DNA of 64,000 nucleotides, taken from assembly GCA_026004215.1 (NCBI GenBank), contig BPIR01000001.1:1144566-1208565 (forward strand). Reading direction: 5' to 3'. Positions 7,409-17,303 of this stretch are shown here, one piece after another (the first letter of the stretch is position 1; every line of letters begins with the position of its first letter). The notes beneath the pieces were generated by a model that saw nothing but the letters and a program-made list of their open reading frames with translations, did not search any database and had not been told where the DNA came from. The position numbers and the translations under genes were made by a program. This DNA is from Candidatus Binatia bacterium. GTDB lineage: Bacteria > Desulfobacterota > Binatia > HRBIN30.

Positions 7409-9868
7409 TCAGCGAAAGGCCCAAGCCAACGCGGCCCCGAGATCCAGGGACGAGAGCACACCATCTCCGTCAGCATCTGCGCCAGGGCCAACCGCAAACG
7501 CACCCCGGGCCGCGAAGTCCTCGACCCGCAACGGCGTGAACTCTGCCAGTTTGCGTACCACGGCAACTAAGTCGGCCGCCGTGACCCGACCATCGCGGTT
7601 CGCTTCTCCGCGCCGGAAACCCTCACTCGCAATGTTGGTCAGCACCGTAGTCGTGGGTGCGGGCGAGCTGGCTGCGGCAGAAGCATCGTACCGGCCGTCT
7701 CCATTCAAGTCGCCGACAACCAGGCTCACGGGTCGCCGGTTGGTTGGAAAAATACCGGCGCTCTGGAAAGAGCGAGCCGAAGGTTCGCCTGACCTGAGAA
7801 ACACCCGCACGATACTTCCCACTTCTCCCGAGGCAACGATATCGGGCAGGCCATCACCGTTCACATCACGGGCCGCCAGGCCCGACGGGACTTCTCCTCC
7901 ACTCCCGAAACTCAAGGGCGAAATGCTCGAGGGGAAGCGGCCCGTCCCATCGCCGAAAAGCACTTGGACAGTTCCGCCGACCGGGAACCCGACCGCAATG
8001 TCATCGAAGCCGTCGCGGTCGAAATCTCCAATCGCCAGGCTTCGCGGAGCTTGTGCAACACCCACGGACGTAGCGGGACGAAAAGTTCCGTCACCATTAC
8101 CGAGAGCAACACTCACGTTCAGCGTTCCACTATTCGCAGTAAGCAAGTCGGCACGCCCGTCACGATTGACATCCCCCACGGCAAGGCCCAGGGGGATATC
8201 CCCGACAGAAATGGTCGAGCTCAACTCCAAGCCATGACCCGACCGCCCCGCGAAGACTCGGACGACCCCGCTACCCGCGTCTTGCAAAGCCACGGCAATG
8301 TCGGATCGCCCGTCGCGGTTAAAGTCGCTCCGCACCACCGCGTGCGGGGTCCCGGTCCCCAGGGCTACTTCCGCCATTCGTTGCAGGGTCTCATTGCCTG
8401 CTCGGTAGATTTCCAACCGGCTCGTGTTGCCGTGAACCGCCACGATCTCCGCGCGGGTATCGCCGTCAACGTCTGCGACGATCACACCGGCGGCGTTTCC
8501 ACTGACTGCTATAGGATTCCATACCTCAAACTTACCGTCGTTGGTCGTGGTGACCACTTGCAGGTTTCCCTGTCCGGGCGCATTCCCGGCCAGCGCCAGC
8601 ACAAGATCCAAAAGACCATCACCATCCACGTCGCCGTGCGTGACCTGATTCGGCACATTGGCCAGTGGCACATTCTCCGCACCGGCTAGGCGCTCTCCCG
8701 ACAGACTCATGAGTACTGCCGCTGTGGGACGCTGCCCTCCTCCTCGGGTCAGAGCCACGACGTCCGCTCGGTTGTCGCCGTTCAGATCGCCGGCAACAAC
8801 GCCTACGGGCTCCGCATCGGCAACGAACAGGCGCACGGGAGAGAACCGCCCATTTCCTGTTCCGAGCATCACTCCGACATCGAACGAAAAATTGTTGGCC
8901 ACCACGATGTCCAACCGACCATCACCATTGATGTCCGCCACCGCTAACCCACGTGGAGAACTCGCAGGAGCTCCAGTCGGGTAGTTGGTTGGGGCGGACC
9001 ACTGACCGTTGGTTTGGGTGAGTCCCACGGCAACAGAATCGCTGGCAGCATTCAAAACGATCAGATCGGCCCGTCCATCTCCATTTACGTCTGCGGCAGC
9101 CACCGCGCTTGGGCTATCTCCACCTGTACTCCACCGCTGCGCGCTCGCGAATCCGCCGCGGCCATCGCCGCGGAGTTGAATCGCTTCATTGGCCACCTCG
9201 CTCACCACAACCAGGTCCAAACGGCCATCCACGTTGAAGTCACCCGCAGCCACTCCTGCGGTTCCTATGCCTGTTTCGATAGTTTCCGCAGCGCGCGTGA
9301 ATGTGCCGTCCCCGTTGCCAAACAGGACCCGCCCCAACCCAGACTGCTGGAGATTTTCGCCCACCGCCACCAGGTCCAGATGGCGGTCACCGTCGAAATC
9401 ACCAGCAACGATCCCCCGAGGTAGGAATCGCAAGTCGATCCCGTCCCCGATTGGCACGAACGTGCCACCTAAAGAGCGAAACACCGTAAGGAAATTCGAG
9501 CTGTCTCCGACAGCGAGATCTACGGACCCGTCGCCATCGAAATCTCCGGTCGCCAAGGCTGTGGGAATTCCGTTGAGGTCGATAGACTGTCCCAGCGCAC
9601 TCATCGTCCCATCGCCGCGACCAAACAAAACGAACAATTGCTGCGACTGCAAAGCAGTGACCAAATCCAAGATCCCGTCAGGCCCCCCTCCCGACGGGGA
9701 GCCCACATCCACCAATGCCCCTAACCCTGTCGCATCCGTGGTGGAGCCGATGAGATCCAATAATTTTGCCGAGCTGAAGACCGGGATCGCAACCTGCGCG
9801 CTGGCCGCAACCCGCAACAACACCACGACAATCCAGACGTTCCAACGCATCACTTGCCGTATCGCCAT
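7409..9868 (-). CDS. secreted FG-GAP/VCBS beta-propeller protein with C-terminal dockerin-like domain
   Basis: An exported protein of about 819 residues. A signal peptide (basic start MAIRQVMRWN, hydrophobic WIVVVLL, likely cleavage after AASA) leads into at least twelve FG-GAP/VCBS repeats, each with a calcium-loop pattern such as DFDGDGSVDL, DVNGDGRADL or DINGDGRLDI spaced about 50-60 residues apart; this predicts one or two seven-bladed propellers. The last ~65 residues hold two EF-hand-like loops (ANRDGRVTAADL and ADADGDGVLSSLDL) resembling a type I dockerin. ATG 9868 is preferred because GGGAG lies upstream; ATGs at 9892 and 9850 are alternatives. Surface adhesion or ligand binding is the likely role. 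Confidence 0.85.
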   Translation of the reverse strand: MAIRQVMRWNVWIVVVLLRVAASAQVAIPVFSSAKLLDLIGSTTDATGLGALVDVGSPSGGGPDGILDLVTALQSQQLFVLFGRGDGTMSALGQSIDLNGIPTALATGDFDGDGSVDLAVGDSSNFLTVFRSLGGTFVPIGDGIDLRFLPRGIVAGDFDGDRHLDLVAVGENLQQSGLGRVLFGNGDGTFTRAAETIETGIGTAGVAAGDFNVDGRLDLVVVSEVANEAIQLRGDGRGGFASAQRWSTGGDSPSAVAAADVNGDGRADLIVLNAASDSVAVGLTQTNGQWSAPTNYPTGAPASSPRGLAVADINGDGRLDIVVANNFSFDVGVMLGTGNGRFSPVRLFVADAEPVGVVAGDLNGDNRADVVALTRGGGQRPTAAVLMSLSGERLAGAENVPLANVPNQVTHGDVDGDGLLDLVLALAGNAPGQGNLQVVTTTNDGKFEVWNPIAVSGNAAGVIVADVDGDTRAEIVAVHGNTSRLEIYRAGNETLQRMAEVALGTGTPHAVVRSDFNRDGRSDIAVALQDAGSGVVRVFAGRSGHGLELSSTISVGDIPLGLAVGDVNRDGRADLLTANSGTLNVSVALGNGDGTFRPATSVGVAQAPRSLAIGDFDRDGFDDIAVGFPVGGTVQVLFGDGTGRFPSSISPLSFGSGGEVPSGLAARDVNGDGLPDIVASGEVGSIVRVFLRSGEPSARSFQSAGIFPTNRRPVSLVVGDLNGDGRYDASAAASSPAPTTTVLTNIASEGFRRGEANRDGRVTAADLVAVVRKLAEFTPLRVEDFAARGAFAVGPGADADGDGVLSSLDLGAALAWAFR

Positions 9869-10155
9869 CGAGCCACTCCCATTCCCGCACATCGAAGCCG
9901 CGGAGAGCCGTCCGCTTGGGGATCGCTCTTCGCCGACTTACAGGCAAACGGCGAGCATGCTTCCACAAGAACCACCGGAAGTAAACCGGCCAACTGCCTC
10001 CGCGACGCGCAAATGCGCCACGCTCTTTGGCGACGCAACCTCTATGCCCAGTCGCACCTGGACCGCTCTAGTCCGTACGCTGACTGCCCGCGAACGCCGC
10101 AAGGAGCTACGAAGCCGACCGACCTGTGGGCCAAAACCGGACAACACGAAGCGAA
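9869..10155. other. intergenic region between lepA 3' end and the FG-GAP gene
   Basis: About 290 bases with no convincing gene, tRNA or terminator. It lies downstream of lepA and upstream of the FG-GAP gene, both on the minus strand, so it probably contains that gene's promoter; I could not pick out clear boxes. Confidence 0.4.
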
Positions 10156-11958
10156 TCAACCCGTGTTGACCTTGAGCGCCGCCAAGAACGCTTCCTGGGG
10201 GATTTCCACCCGACCAAGCTGCTTCATCCGCTTTTTCCCCTCTTTCTGCTTCTCGAGGAGTTTCCGCTTGCGGGTAATATCGCCGCCGTAGCATTTGGCG
10301 GTCACGTTCTTGCGCAAGGGTTTGACTGTTTCGCGCGCGATCACACGACTTCCGATGGCCGCCTGGATCGCCACCTCGAACATTTGTCGAGGGATCAACT
10401 CGCGCATCTTCTCGGCAAGCTCCCGCCCGCGTTGGTAAGCTCGGTCGCGATGGACGATCAAGGACAATGCATCCACCGCCTCGCCGTTAATTCGGATGTC
10501 CAACTTCACCAGGTCCGCCGGACGCATGTCCAAAAACTCGTAATCCAGCGATGCATAGCCTTTACTGACGGACTTCAAACGGTCGTAAAAATCGAGGACA
10601 ATCTCGTTCAGCGGAAGTTCGTAAACGACCAGCACCCGCCCGCGCCCCAGAAATTTCAGCTCGCGCTGTTGCCCACGTTTTTCCTCGCACAGGGCCAACA
10701 CTGCGCCCAGGTACGTCTCGGGCACGTGAATGGAAGCCAAGATTACAGGCTCCTCGATGGACGCGATGTCTTGTTCCGGTGGGAGCTTCGCGGGACTGTC
10801 GACCATGAGAACCTGGCCTTTGGTCGTGGTGACTCTGTAGGCCACGGTGGGAGCGGTCGTAATCAAATCGAGCCCAAACTCTCGTTCCAAGCGCTCGCGC
10901 ACAATATCCATGTGCAGCAGGCCTAGAAACCCGCAGCGGAACCCAAAACCCAGGGCCAAAGAATTTTCCGGCTCGAACGAAAACGACGAATCGTTGAGCC
11001 GTAGTTTCTCTACAGCATCGCGTAGGAGCTCGTATTGCGACGAGTCCGATGGATACAGGCCACTGAACACCATCGGCTTGACCGCCTTAAAACCAGGGAG
11101 CGGTTGCGCCGCAGGCCGGAGTGCATCGGTAACGGTATCTCCGATTTGCGTTTCGTGGACTTCCTTGATGCCGGCCATGACGATTCCCACCTCGCCCACG
11201 CCCAAACTGTCGACGTGTTGGGCGCGAGGAGTCAGAACTCCAACCCGTTGAACCTCGTAAGTCTTCCCGGTCGCCATGAGCCGGATCTTCTGCCCGCGGC
11301 GAATCGCCCCATCGAACACTCGTACCATCATGACGACCCCGTGGTACGGGTCGAACCAGCTATCGAAAATCAAAGCCCGCAGCGGGGCTTCGAGGCTCCC
11401 GCGGGGCGGTGGGATGCGCTGCACCACCGCTTCCAAAACATCCTGGGTTCCGAGACCCATCTTGGCGCTGGTCAGGATTGCGTCGGATGCATCCAGGCCA
11501 ATAATGTCCTCGATCTCGCCCCGTACACGGTCGGGATCGGCTCCTGGGAGGTCAATCTTGTTGATCACGGGAACGATCTCGAGATTGTTATCCAGTGCCA
11601 AGTATGCGTTCGCGAGCGTTTGCGCTTCTACACCCTGAACAGCATCCACCACCAGTAAAGCTCCCTCGCAGGCCGCCAAGCTACGCGATACTTCGTAACT
11701 AAAATCCACGTGCCCCGGGGTGTCGATCAAGTTGAGAGTGTACTCGCTCCCATCTTGCGCGCGGTAACCAAGACGCACGGCACTTGCCTTGATGGTAATC
11801 CCGCGCTCCCTCTCCAAATCCATGCTGTCGAGTACCTGCTCCCCTCGCTCGCGCTCGTTGATTGCGCCCGTGTACTCCAGCAGGCGGTCTGCCAGCGTGG
11901 ATTTGCCGTGGTCAATGTGGGCGACAATGGAAAAATTACGAATACGCGTGGGATCCAT
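10156..11958 (-). CDS. lepA: elongation factor 4 (LepA)
   Basis: Ribosome-associated translational GTPase, 600 residues, the normal LepA length. It begins [21 protein letters not shown] with the G1 loop at residues 14-21; G2/G3 follow as ERGITIKA and DTPGHVDF, and G4 as NKIDLPGAD. Domains II, III/V and the LepA-specific C-terminal domain follow, ending with the [34 protein letters not shown] segment characteristic of EF4. It acts in the cytoplasm, promoting remodelling of stalled ribosomes. The gene appears intact. It stands alone, with gaps of about 165 bases upstream and 290 downstream. Confidence 0.97.
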   Translation of the reverse strand: MDPTRIRNFSIVAHIDHGKSTLADRLLEYTGAINERERGEQVLDSMDLERERGITIKASAVRLGYRAQDGSEYTLNLIDTPGHVDFSYEVSRSLAACEGALLVVDAVQGVEAQTLANAYLALDNNLEIVPVINKIDLPGADPDRVRGEIEDIIGLDASDAILTSAKMGLGTQDVLEAVVQRIPPPRGSLEAPLRALIFDSWFDPYHGVVMMVRVFDGAIRRGQKIRLMATGKTYEVQRVGVLTPRAQHVDSLGVGEVGIVMAGIKEVHETQIGDTVTDALRPAAQPLPGFKAVKPMVFSGLYPSDSSQYELLRDAVEKLRLNDSSFSFEPENSLALGFGFRCGFLGLLHMDIVRERLEREFGLDLITTAPTVAYRVTTTKGQVLMVDSPAKLPPEQDIASIEEPVILASIHVPETYLGAVLALCEEKRGQQRELKFLGRGRVLVVYELPLNEIVLDFYDRLKSVSKGYASLDYEFLDMRPADLVKLDIRINGEAVDALSLIVHRDRAYQRGRELAEKMRELIPRQMFEVAIQAAIGSRVIARETVKPLRKNVTAKCYGGDITRKRKLLEKQKEGKKRMKQLGRVEIPQEAFLAALKVNTG

Positions 11959-12124
11959 AAACCTCGGCGAGCGTGCCTACCTGAAGTTATTTCGAGTAGC
12001 CACGAGCCCGGCAACCCTGCAAGACGTCACCACGAGGCCGCCTGGGTTCGCAGCTCTTTGGGCGATGTGCCCGTCGCGGCGATACCACTCGAGGAAAAAA
12101 ACAGGCTTCGATGCTCTTGGCGAT

Positions 12125-13057
12125 TCAACCCTTCTGAGTCGAGCGTTGGCGGAAGTATTCCACAGTGCGGCGCAAACCAGCCTCGAGGTCTACTTCTGGC
12201 TGCCAGCCTAAAATCTTGCGCGCTAGACTGTTGTCGATCGAGCTTCGCCGCTGTTCTCCAGGCTTTGCCGGCCCATGGAGCTCCGGAGCGTGGACCCCAG
12301 AAACCTCGCACAAGAGCCGGAACAGCGTGTTCACGTCCGTTTCCCTGCCGGTACCCAAATTCAGAGGGCCGCAGTAGTCGCTTTGCAAAGCCAAGACGTT
12401 GGCACGCACCAAGTCCCCCACGAACACGTAGTCGCGCGTTTGTTTACCGTCCCCGTTGATCACGGGCTGCTCACCGCGGAGCAGCTTTTCCGTAAAGATC
12501 GCCACGACCCCAGCTTCTCCGTGAGGGTTTTGGCGCGGGCCGTACACATTCGCATAGCGGAGGGCGACCCACCGAATGCCGTAAGTCACGTGATAAAAGT
12601 GCAAGTATTTTTCACTGGCGAGCTTCGCGATACCGTACGGGCTCAGGGGGTTGGTGGGGTGACTTTCGGGACAAGGAAAGACTTCCTGTTCGCCATAAAT
12701 GGCCCCACCAGTGGAGGCAAACAGTACCTGTTCCAACCCGTTCGATCGCCCGGCCTCCATCAAGTTCAACAGGCCCAAAATGTTCACTGCGGCATCAAAC
12801 TGCGGATCCGCCACCGAACGGCGCACATCCATTTGGGCCGCATGGTGACACAGCACCTGCGGCTGTTCTCGGGCGATAACCTCCGCAGCTTCTGAGGAAC
12901 GAACATCCGCCACGACCAAGCGCGCTCCGTCGGGTACGTTTTCACGCCGCCCCGAAGACAAATCATCCATGACGATCACGTCGTGCCCCAATTGCACGAA
13001 CGCTTCGGCGACGTGAGACCCGATAAAGCCTGCCCCACCCGTGACGAGAATCTTCAT
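12125..13057 (-). CDS. NAD-dependent sugar-nucleotide epimerase (GalE-like)
   Basis: Extended SDR of 310 residues. The NAD motif [10 protein letters not shown] is at residues 6-15 and the catalytic pair YGIAK gives Tyr141/Lys145; the [11 protein letters not shown] strand supplies the Ser/Thr. This is the GalE-type pattern, so it should 4-epimerise a UDP-sugar. It starts at ATG 13057 in an ATGA overlap with the UDP-glucuronate decarboxylase, and Ugd lies just before that, so UDP-xylose/UDP-arabinose or UDP-glucuronate/UDP-galacturonate are plausible substrates as well as UDP-glucose. The exact substrate cannot be read from the sequence. An in-frame upstream extension overlaps the neighbour and is rejected. 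Confidence 0.85.
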   Translation of the reverse strand: MKILVTGGAGFIGSHVAEAFVQLGHDVIVMDDLSSGRRENVPDGARLVVADVRSSEAAEVIAREQPQVLCHHAAQMDVRRSVADPQFDAAVNILGLLNLMEAGRSNGLEQVLFASTGGAIYGEQEVFPCPESHPTNPLSPYGIAKLASEKYLHFYHVTYGIRWVALRYANVYGPRQNPHGEAGVVAIFTEKLLRGEQPVINGDGKQTRDYVFVGDLVRANVLALQSDYCGPLNLGTGRETDVNTLFRLLCEVSGVHAPELHGPAKPGEQRRSSIDNSLARKILGWQPEVDLEAGLRRTVEYFRQRSTQKG

Positions 13058-14013
13058 TTCCCTGGCACTCCTAACAGCTCTCGGAAGTACTCGATCGTGT
13101 GCTGCAGCCCCTCCTCCAGCGGCACGCGCGGCTCCCACCCCAACAAAGTTTTGGCCCGAGTGATATCGGGCTGGCGAATGTGGGGGTCGTCCTTCGTGCG
13201 CTCGTCACGCGGCGTCAAAAATACGATTTTCGAACGGCCGCCGGTCAGCCTTTGAACGACCTTTGCGAAGTCGAGCACCGTCATCTCCCGAGGGTTCCCC
13301 AGATTCACCGGCTCCACGATGTTCGATTCCAGCAAGCGGACAATCCCCTCGACCAGGTCACTCACGTAACAAAAGCTCCGCGTGCGAGAGCCATCGTCGT
13401 ACACCGTCAAGGGCTCTCCCCGCAGCCCTTGAGCGACAAAGTTCGTCACCACGCGCCCATCGTCTGGCCGCATGCGCGGCCCGTACGTGTTGAAGATTCG
13501 CACAATTCGCGTGTCGATGCCGTGGTATCGGTGGTAAGCCATGGTCATCGCTTCCGCGAAGCGTTTGGATTCGTCGTACACGCCTCGCGGCCCAATCGGG
13601 TTGACGTTACCCCAATATGTCTCGGGCTGAGGATGGACTTGCGGGTCGCCATAAACTTCCGAAGTCGAGGCCAGTAGGAACTTGGCCCGGTGTTTGCGCG
13701 CCAGCCCCAGAGCCTTGTGCGTGCCTAACGCGCCGACCTTGAGCGTTTTGATCGGCTCACGCAGATAATCCACCGGACTTGGCAGCGACGCCAAGTGCAG
13801 AATCGCATCCAAATGACCATCAATATAAATGTACTCGGTCACATCGTGCTTCACGAAACGAAAGCGCTCGTGCCCGAGCAAATGAGCAATGTTGCGGGGA
13901 TGAGAGGTAAAGAAATTATCCATTGCGATCACTTCATGGCCGTCGGCCAGCAAGCGATCGCACAGGTGAGAGCCAATAAAGCCGGCACCGCCGGTAATTA
14001 ACACTCTGGCCAT
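13054..14013 (-). CDS. uxs: UDP-glucuronate decarboxylase (UDP-xylose synthase)
   Basis: Converts UDP-glucuronate to UDP-xylose with bound NAD. The 319-residue SDR has [10 protein letters not shown] at the start, the family-typical [11 protein letters not shown] and [12 protein letters not shown] segments (Glu119 of TSE), catalytic YDESK (Tyr146/Lys150), and [10 protein letters not shown] in the middle, all characteristic of UXS. Its start codon shares one base with the stop codon of ugd, and its 3' end overlaps the epimerase by 4 bases, so the three are translationally coupled. Together they form UDP-glucose to UDP-GlcA to UDP-Xyl, cytoplasmic. The product would feed the polysaccharide glycosyltransferases further right. 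Confidence 0.92.
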   Translation of the reverse strand: MARVLITGGAGFIGSHLCDRLLADGHEVIAMDNFFTSHPRNIAHLLGHERFRFVKHDVTEYIYIDGHLDAILHLASLPSPVDYLREPIKTLKVGALGTHKALGLARKHRAKFLLASTSEVYGDPQVHPQPETYWGNVNPIGPRGVYDESKRFAEAMTMAYHRYHGIDTRIVRIFNTYGPRMRPDDGRVVTNFVAQGLRGEPLTVYDDGSRTRSFCYVSDLVEGIVRLLESNIVEPVNLGNPREMTVLDFAKVVQRLTGGRSKIVFLTPRDERTKDDPHIRQPDITRAKTLLGWEPRVPLEEGLQHTIEYFRELLGVPGK

Positions 14014-15326
14014 CAGGGCTTAACCGGCAACCTGCCGATGGAGTAATAGACGAAGCCCCGGGCTCGCATGTCTTCGGGGTCGTAAATATTGCGACCATCG
14101 AAAATCACCGGGTGCTTCATGAGCGACTTCATGCGGTCGAAGTCGGGGCGTCGAAACTCGTTCCATTCCGTTACGATGAGCAAGGCGTCCGCACCCTGCA
14201 AGGCATCGTAGTTCACGCGATGGTAATGAATGCGGTCGCCAAACAGCTTGCGCGCCTCGCCCAGAGCCTCAGGGTCATGTGCATGGACCTCTGCCTGGGC
14301 GCGCAGCAGCGCCTCGATGATCGTAATGGACGGGGCCTCGCGCATGTCGTCCGTTCGTGGTTTGAACGACAGTCCCCAAACCGCGAAGCGCATTCCCCGC
14401 AGGTACTCCCCAAAATGCTGCATGACCTTTTCCACCAGCAACTGCTTTTGTCGTTGGTTGACCTCCTCGGCCGCACGCAACATGCGAAAGTCGAGGCCAT
14501 GCTGCTCGGCGGTGCGAATGACGGCCTTGACGTCCTTCGGGAAACATGACCCTCCATAACCAACGCCCGGGAACAAGAAGTGCTGGCCGATGCGCCGGTC
14601 GAACCCGACTCCCCGGCGGACATCGTCGATATTTGCACCCACCTTCTCGCACAGATTGGCAAACTCGTTCATCAGAGAAATCCTGGCCGCCAGCATCGAG
14701 TTCGCGCAGTACTTGGTCATCTCAGCACTGGCTGCACTCATGAACAAAATCGGTTGCTCGGTTCGAACGAACGGCTCGTACAGCTCTTGCAGCAAAGCTC
14801 GGGCACGCGCGCTGTCTGTGCCGATGACCACTCGGTCGGGCTTCATGAAGTCCTCGATGGCCGCGCCCTCTTTGAGGAACTCCGGGTTCGAGACCACGTC
14901 GAACGGATGCTGCGTGCGCGAGGCAATGACTTGGCGGATTCTCTCCGACGTGCCCACCGGCACGGTGCTCTTTGTTATGATCACGCGGTACCCGTCCATC
15001 GCTTCTGCAATCTCGGCGGCCACACGGATCACCGCTCCGAGGTCAGCACTGCCGTCGTCGCTTTGCGGCGTTCCCACCGCGATAAAACAAAGCAACGATT
15101 TTCGCACCGCCTCCGCCAAATCGGTCGTAAAGGCCAGCCGCCCCTCCGCCACATTGCGCCGGATCAGTTCTTCCAGACCCGGCTCGTAAATCGGCACCTC
15201 ACCGCGGCGGAGGCGTTCGATTTTGCTCGCGTCGATGTCCACGCAAATGACGTCGTTACCGCTTTCGGCAAAGCACGTCCCCGCCACAAGACCCACATAA
15301 CCGGTTCCAATGACGCAGAGTTTCAT
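14013..15326 (-). CDS. ugd: UDP-glucose 6-dehydrogenase
   Basis: Oxidises UDP-glucose to UDP-glucuronate with two NAD+. The 437-residue protein starts [14 protein letters not shown] (NAD fold) at ATG 15326, with GGAGGAGG just upstream; an in-frame extension to 15371 has no such site. TGxxxxxxxG loops ([16 protein letters not shown]), the NPEFLKEG substrate segment and the catalytic cysteine in [10 protein letters not shown] (Cys261) are all present. It is the first gene of a coupled three-gene set. UDP-GlcA is both a glycosyl donor and the substrate of the next enzyme. The 115-base gap upstream probably carries its promoter. Confidence 0.95.
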   Translation of the reverse strand: MKLCVIGTGYVGLVAGTCFAESGNDVICVDIDASKIERLRRGEVPIYEPGLEELIRRNVAEGRLAFTTDLAEAVRKSLLCFIAVGTPQSDDGSADLGAVIRVAAEIAEAMDGYRVIITKSTVPVGTSERIRQVIASRTQHPFDVVSNPEFLKEGAAIEDFMKPDRVVIGTDSARARALLQELYEPFVRTEQPILFMSAASAEMTKYCANSMLAARISLMNEFANLCEKVGANIDDVRRGVGFDRRIGQHFLFPGVGYGGSCFPKDVKAVIRTAEQHGLDFRMLRAAEEVNQRQKQLLVEKVMQHFGEYLRGMRFAVWGLSFKPRTDDMREAPSITIIEALLRAQAEVHAHDPEALGEARKLFGDRIHYHRVNYDALQGADALLIVTEWNEFRRPDFDRMKSLMKHPVIFDGRNIYDPEDMRARGFVYYSIGRLPVKP

Positions 15327-15441
15327 GAATCCTCCTCCGGAGCTCGCATGGATGCCGCGGCAAAACGACAAATCGGCATAAGCACGATCGGGTCACCGGT
15401 ATTCAAAAGTGGCGGTCCTGTAGCCCGCTCGTTTACCTAGG

Positions 15442-16398
15442 TCAACGAGAATCCGTGCTCGGCCGCCGCCGCAGCAAGCGATAAATCCGTTTTCCTTGCG
15501 ATTCGTGGTAAGTACGGACCAGAAGCTCCCCTAACAAACCCATGGTAACGAACTGGAAGCCGACAACGGTCAGCAGGATACCGAGCCACACCAACGGTCG
15601 GTTTGCGAGTGGGATTCCCAACACCAATCGCTGGAAACCCAAGTAGCCGGTGAGCGCGAGTCCAGCCCCACTGGATACAAGGCCTACGGACCCGAACACT
15701 TGGATCGGCCGAGTTGAGTAATCGATCAGAAACTTCACTGCGACGAGGTCGAGCAATACTTTCCAAATCCGAGAGAGACCGTACTTCGAACGCCCCGCAC
15801 GGCGCGGACGATGCCGCACTCGCACCTCGCAAATGGTTGCGCCGAGGTCGCCGAGGAGCGCTGGGATGAAACGATGCATCTCCCCGTACAAGCGCAAGTC
15901 GGATACCAGCTCGCGCCGCATCGCCTTCAAGGTGCAGCCATAATCGTGAAGGCGAACCCCCGTGATGTGGCTGATCAGCCAGTTCGCGACCATCGAAGGA
16001 AGGCGCCGCGTCCAAAACGGATCGTGCCGCGGCCAGCGCCAGCCCACGGCTACATCGAAGCCACGATCGAGTGCCTCGAGGAGCTGCGGAATCTCACCGG
16101 GATCGTTTTGACCATCGGCATCGAGTGTAACGATAATATCCCCGCGGGCATGGTCGAATCCCGCAACCAGAGCAGCCGTTTGTCCGAAATTGCGAGCCAA
16201 ACGGACCACCTTGACGCGAGGATCCGCTGAAAACCGCTCCAGCAACTCGCCGCTACCGTCGGTGCTGCCGTCGTCCACGTACACGATTTCGAACGACCGC
16301 CCGAGCCGTTCCAGCGCTGCCACGAGTTCCCGGTGCAAAGACTCGAGATTGGGTGCCTCGTCGTGGACGGGCAAGACAGCAGAAATCGCCGTCGTCAT
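15442..16398 (-). CDS. family 2 glycosyltransferase, polyprenyl-phosphate sugar synthase type
   Basis: A 318-residue GT2 of the DPM/ArnC/GtrB kind: a cytoplasmic catalytic domain that moves a sugar from a nucleotide donor to a polyprenyl phosphate, followed by two membrane helices. The donor-binding aspartates are in VYVDDGSTDGS, the DxD is VTLDADGQNDP, and a GCTLKAMRRE segment follows. The two hydrophobic stretches lie in the last ~80 residues. It starts at ATG 16398 in an ATGA overlap with the PfkB gene, an odd partner. The polyprenyl-linked product could serve a GT39 enzyme such as that at 28392-30152. The sugar is unknown. Confidence 0.88.
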   Translation of the reverse strand: MTTAISAVLPVHDEAPNLESLHRELVAALERLGRSFEIVYVDDGSTDGSGELLERFSADPRVKVVRLARNFGQTAALVAGFDHARGDIIVTLDADGQNDPGEIPQLLEALDRGFDVAVGWRWPRHDPFWTRRLPSMVANWLISHITGVRLHDYGCTLKAMRRELVSDLRLYGEMHRFIPALLGDLGATICEVRVRHRPRRAGRSKYGLSRIWKVLLDLVAVKFLIDYSTRPIQVFGSVGLVSSGAGLALTGYLGFQRLVLGIPLANRPLVWLGILLTVVGFQFVTMGLLGELLVRTYHESQGKRIYRLLRRRPSTDSR

Positions 16399-17303
16399 GC
16401 CCCGTTGACGTCCATCAAACTCATGAATTGCCGATACCGGCGCTCGATTTGCTCCCAGGTCAGCGTCTTCAAACGGGCCAGGCCAAAGTCCTCGACGACG
16501 AACGACGCCACAACACTACCGTACACGATGGCCTCGCGCAGGGCCCGTTCCGAGCGATCCCGCGAGCGGGCGAGCGCGCCCATGAAAGCGCCCGCGAAGG
16601 TGTCCCCTGCCCCAGTGGGATCGAAGACCTCCTCTAAAGGAAACGCGGGAACCGCAAACACCGAATCCGCTGAAAACTGGATCACCCCGTACTCTCCGCG
16701 CTTGATGAGCACGCGCTCCGGCCCCAGGCGCAACAACTGCCGGGCTGCTTTGACGATGTTCGTCTCCCCGCTGAGCTGACGGGCCTCCTCGTCGTTAATG
16801 ATCAGCAGGTCCACCCGCTGGAGCAGCCGTTCGAGCGCGGGCCGAGAATTGGCAATCCAGTGATTCATCGTGTCGCAGCCCACCAGCCCCGGCGCGCGGA
16901 GTTGGTCGAGGACTTCCCCCTGCAGCGCCGGGTCAATGTTGGCGAGGAAAACATATTGCGCGTCGCGGTACGGGTCCGGAAGCTGCGGGCGAAAGTCCGC
17001 GAACACGTTCAACTGCAGCTCCAGCGTGTCTCGTTTGTTCATGTCTTCGTGGTACCGCCCACGCCAAAAGCCCGTCTTGCCCGGTCGCACTTCCAACCCT
17101 TGCAAGTCAATACCACGGCCTTCGAGAAACACCCGCTCATTCTGCGGAAAATCGTCCCCCACTGCGGCCACCATGTGCACCCGGGTGAAAAAACTGGCCG
17201 CAATCGAGAAATATGTGGCCGAGCCCCCGACGGTCCGTTCCACGGACCCAAAAGGCGTCTCCAAACTATCCAGGAACACCGACCCAACCACCAGGATGCT
17301 CAC
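16395..17303 (-). CDS. PfkB-family carbohydrate/nucleoside kinase
   Basis: A 302-residue ribokinase-fold kinase. The N-terminal GGSATYFSIA segment binds the sugar, and the PfkB signature 2 DPTGAGDTFAGAF near residue 248 contains the catalytic aspartate and the anion hole. It uses ATP to phosphorylate a sugar or nucleoside. It overlaps the methylthioadenosine phosphorylase gene by 4 bases, so its substrate may belong to nucleoside or 5-methylthioribose/ribose salvage; adenosine kinase or ribokinase-like activity are both possible. Cytoplasmic. The specificity cannot be fixed from sequence alone. Confidence 0.85.
   Translation of the reverse strand: MSILVVGSVFLDSLETPFGSVERTVGGSATYFSIAASFFTRVHMVAAVGDDFPQNERVFLEGRGIDLQGLEVRPGKTGFWRGRYHEDMNKRDTLELQLNVFADFRPQLPDPYRDAQYVFLANIDPALQGEVLDQLRAPGLVGCDTMNHWIANSRPALERLLQRVDLLIINDEEARQLSGETNIVKAARQLLRLGPERVLIKRGEYGVIQFSADSVFAVPAFPLEEVFDPTGAGDTFAGAFMGALARSRDRSERALREAIVYGSVVASFVVEDFGLARLKTLTWEQIERRYRQFMSLMDVNGA

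Noticed and set aside
9189..10169. A 326-codon plus-strand frame opposite the FG-GAP gene, rich in proline, serine and threonine.
   Set aside because: It mirrors the repeated DxDGDG codons of the minus-strand gene, and its composition is that of a shadow frame.
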